Notes under the pieces: model-generated
What the model was told of the DNA's origin: nothing
Databases searched by the model: none
What the model saw: only the letters and a program-made list of their open reading frames with translations
Origin: Peribacillus frigoritolerans
Lineage (GTDB): Bacteria > Bacillota > Bacilli > Bacillales > DSM-1321
NCBI GenBank assembly: GCA_030562215.1
Contig: JAUPFL010000001.1
Coordinates: 558,001-622,000 of the forward strand
Direction of reading: 5' to 3'
Length of the DNA: 64,000 nucleotides
Shown here: one piece after another, positions 62,528 to 64,000 of the stretch
Numbering within the stretch: position 1 is the first letter of the stretch
How the letters are laid out: every line of letters begins with the position of its first letter
Made by a program: the position numbers and the translations under genes

Positions 62528-64000
62528 TTGAACCAACATGTACAATTGGAAATCAATCGCCTTGTTCATCGCTTGAAACAAGACCAATCCGCTGATGGTT
62601 CGTGGAATTATCCCTTTGACACCGGGATAACGGCAGATGCCTATATGATCATATTATTGAAAATTTTAGATATGGAAGATACTCCACTTATAGAGGCTTT
62701 GGTAAAAAGAATCGAAAGCAAGCAGACTGAAAACGGTTCATGGAAACTTTTCCAAGACGAGAAGGACGGCAATGTTACGGTTACGATCGAGGCTTATTAT
62801 GGCCTTCTTTTAGCGGACTCCGCAATAAGAATCATCCCCATATGAGGAAAGCCAAACAATTCATTCTTTCCAAGGGTGGCATCAAACAGGCCAAACTGTT
62901 AACGAAAATGATGCTTACTGTCACCGGACAATATCAATGGCCGCGCCTATTCCCCATTCCTCTCGAAGTGGTCTTACTGCCCCCGACCTTTTTCGTCAGC
63001 ATTTATGATCTTTCCGTATATGGGCGGGTCAACATGATTCCATTGCTATTGCTTGGCCATAAAAGGTTTCAGATCACGACCCCGGACACGCCAAGTTTAA
63101 AAGATTTATTTCAAACAAGGGAGGACAGTTCCGAAGAGCAAGTGTGGGAAGAGTACCGTACCGAAGAATATCGTTCTTTCTTCTCCAAACTTCAAACAGG
63201 CGTCAAAACCTTGATTGGTTATCCGGATTATTTGCATTCCTTGGCCTTGGATTCAACGAAAAGGTTCATGCTCGACAGGCTGGAACCAGACGGGACACTG
63301 TACAATTATTTCGGCTCTACCTTTTTCATGATCTTTGCCCTCCTTTCAATTGGATATTCGAAAAGGGATCCAGTGATTCTTAAGGCCATTGCCGGTCTGA
63401 AGGGGATGGCCTGTTCCATTGAGGGACACACACATATCCAGTTCACGACGCCCCATGTTTGGAATACCTCATTAATAAGCTACGCCCTTCAAGAAGCGGG
63501 CATCCCTTTCAATGACCCAACCGTCAAGGCTGCCAATCAGTACTTACTGTCACGTCAGCATTATATGTATGGAGACTGGCTGATCCATAATCCTGACACA
63601 ATTCCTGGCGGCTGGGGGTTCTCGGATTTAAATACCATGAATCCGGATGTCGATGATACGACCGCCTCACTGCGGGCGCTGGCTAAGCAATTGCAAGCAA
63701 AACCGGATAATCGGGACAGCTGGCAGCGCGGTGTCTCCTTCACGATTTCCATGCAAAATGATGATGGCGGATTTCCAGCCTTCGAACGGAATAACGACCA
63801 TAAATGGCTGCACCTTCTTCCTATAGAGGGTTCAAAATATCTCTGACTGACCCTTCTACTGCTGATCTGACAGGAAGAACGCTGGAATTCCTGGGGAACT
63901 ATACAAATATGAAGAAGCCGGAAGAGGTCAGTAAAAGAGCGGTGAATTGGCTATTGGAAGACCAGAAGCGTGATGGCTCCTGGTATGGGCGCTGGGGCAT
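62528..64000 (+). CDS. sqhC: squalene-hopene / sporulenol cyclase, partial and frameshifted
   Basis: More than 490 residues of a triterpene cyclase, cut by the window edge. The catalytic acid motif is DVDDTTAS; QW repeats include SADGSWNYPFD, NDDGGFPAFERN and QKRDGSWYGRWG. Breaks lie near 62818 (T-run one short) and near 63838 (A-run one short). In B. subtilis the homologue SqhC cyclises tetraprenyl-curcumene to sporulenol in spores; hopanoid synthesis is the alternative. The start is TTG 62528, 8 bases after AGAGGAGG, and matches the family N-terminus. Confidence 0.9.

Overview
The window looks like a chromosomal segment of a low-GC, endospore-forming Bacillaceae, probably of the Peribacillus / Bacillus simplex type. 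That genus call is an inference from gene content and cannot be settled here. Much of the left 27 kb follows the Bacillus subtilis order: lipA | lytH-yunB, yunC-D-E-F, sufCDSUB, metNPQ, yusE/yusF, gcvH, yusI, fadNAE, yuzL, the yusM-like proline dehydrogenase and CotF-type coat genes. Spore functions recur throughout: LytH, YunB, coat proteins, a gerA-gerB-gerC receptor, a YhcN-type lipoprotein and a sporulenol synthase.

Layout. 0-7 kb: lipA start, cortex hydrolase lytH, yunB, a HD-GYP protein and yunCDEF. 7-12.3 kb: sufCDSUB Fe-S assembly operon. 12.3-13.7 kb: non-coding DNA with an interspersed repeat and an IS1182-type transposase remnant. 13.7-18.2 kb: methionine uptake (metNPQ) and metY, each behind its own SAM-I riboswitch. 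18.2-27.6 kb: yus/gcvH/fad block, with a FadR-type operator before fadN. 27.7-32.6 kb: a SEDS-family gene and mntABCD with MntR-like boxes. 32.8-38 kb: a tiny membrane peptide, a LacI-type regulator, an amino-acid permease behind a lysine riboswitch, and an oligo-1,6-glucosidase. 38-46.5 kb: germinant receptor operon, YhcN-like lipoprotein, a guanidine-I riboswitch with a Gdx exporter, a DUF948 protein, an RraA-like protein and lipoteichoic acid synthase. 46.5-51.5 kb: yclNOPQ-type siderophore uptake with a perfect Fur-type palindrome. 51.6-62.4 kb: an A+T-rich accessory region with a MITE-like repeat, gene remnants, a WxL cell-surface cluster (two short WxL proteins, one DUF916/DUF3324 anchor protein, one lectin-WxL protein), a LuxR-type response regulator and a Mga/AtxA-like regulator. 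62.5 kb to the end: squalene-hopene / sporulenol cyclase, cut by the window edge.

Data quality dominates interpretation. About 29 genes, including ones essential in relatives (sufS, sufD), carry one to three single-base frameshifts, nearly always one base missing from a homopolymer. This fits uncorrected sequencing error far better than gene decay, so I give such genes as one CDS over the full span and state where the frame breaks.

Regulation readable from sequence: two SAM-I riboswitches, a lysine riboswitch, a guanidine-I riboswitch, FadR, Fur and probable MntR sites, and many intrinsic terminators. The least ordinary content is the WxL-lectin cluster with its two regulators, plus several unlisted micro-genes with strong ribosome-binding sites.
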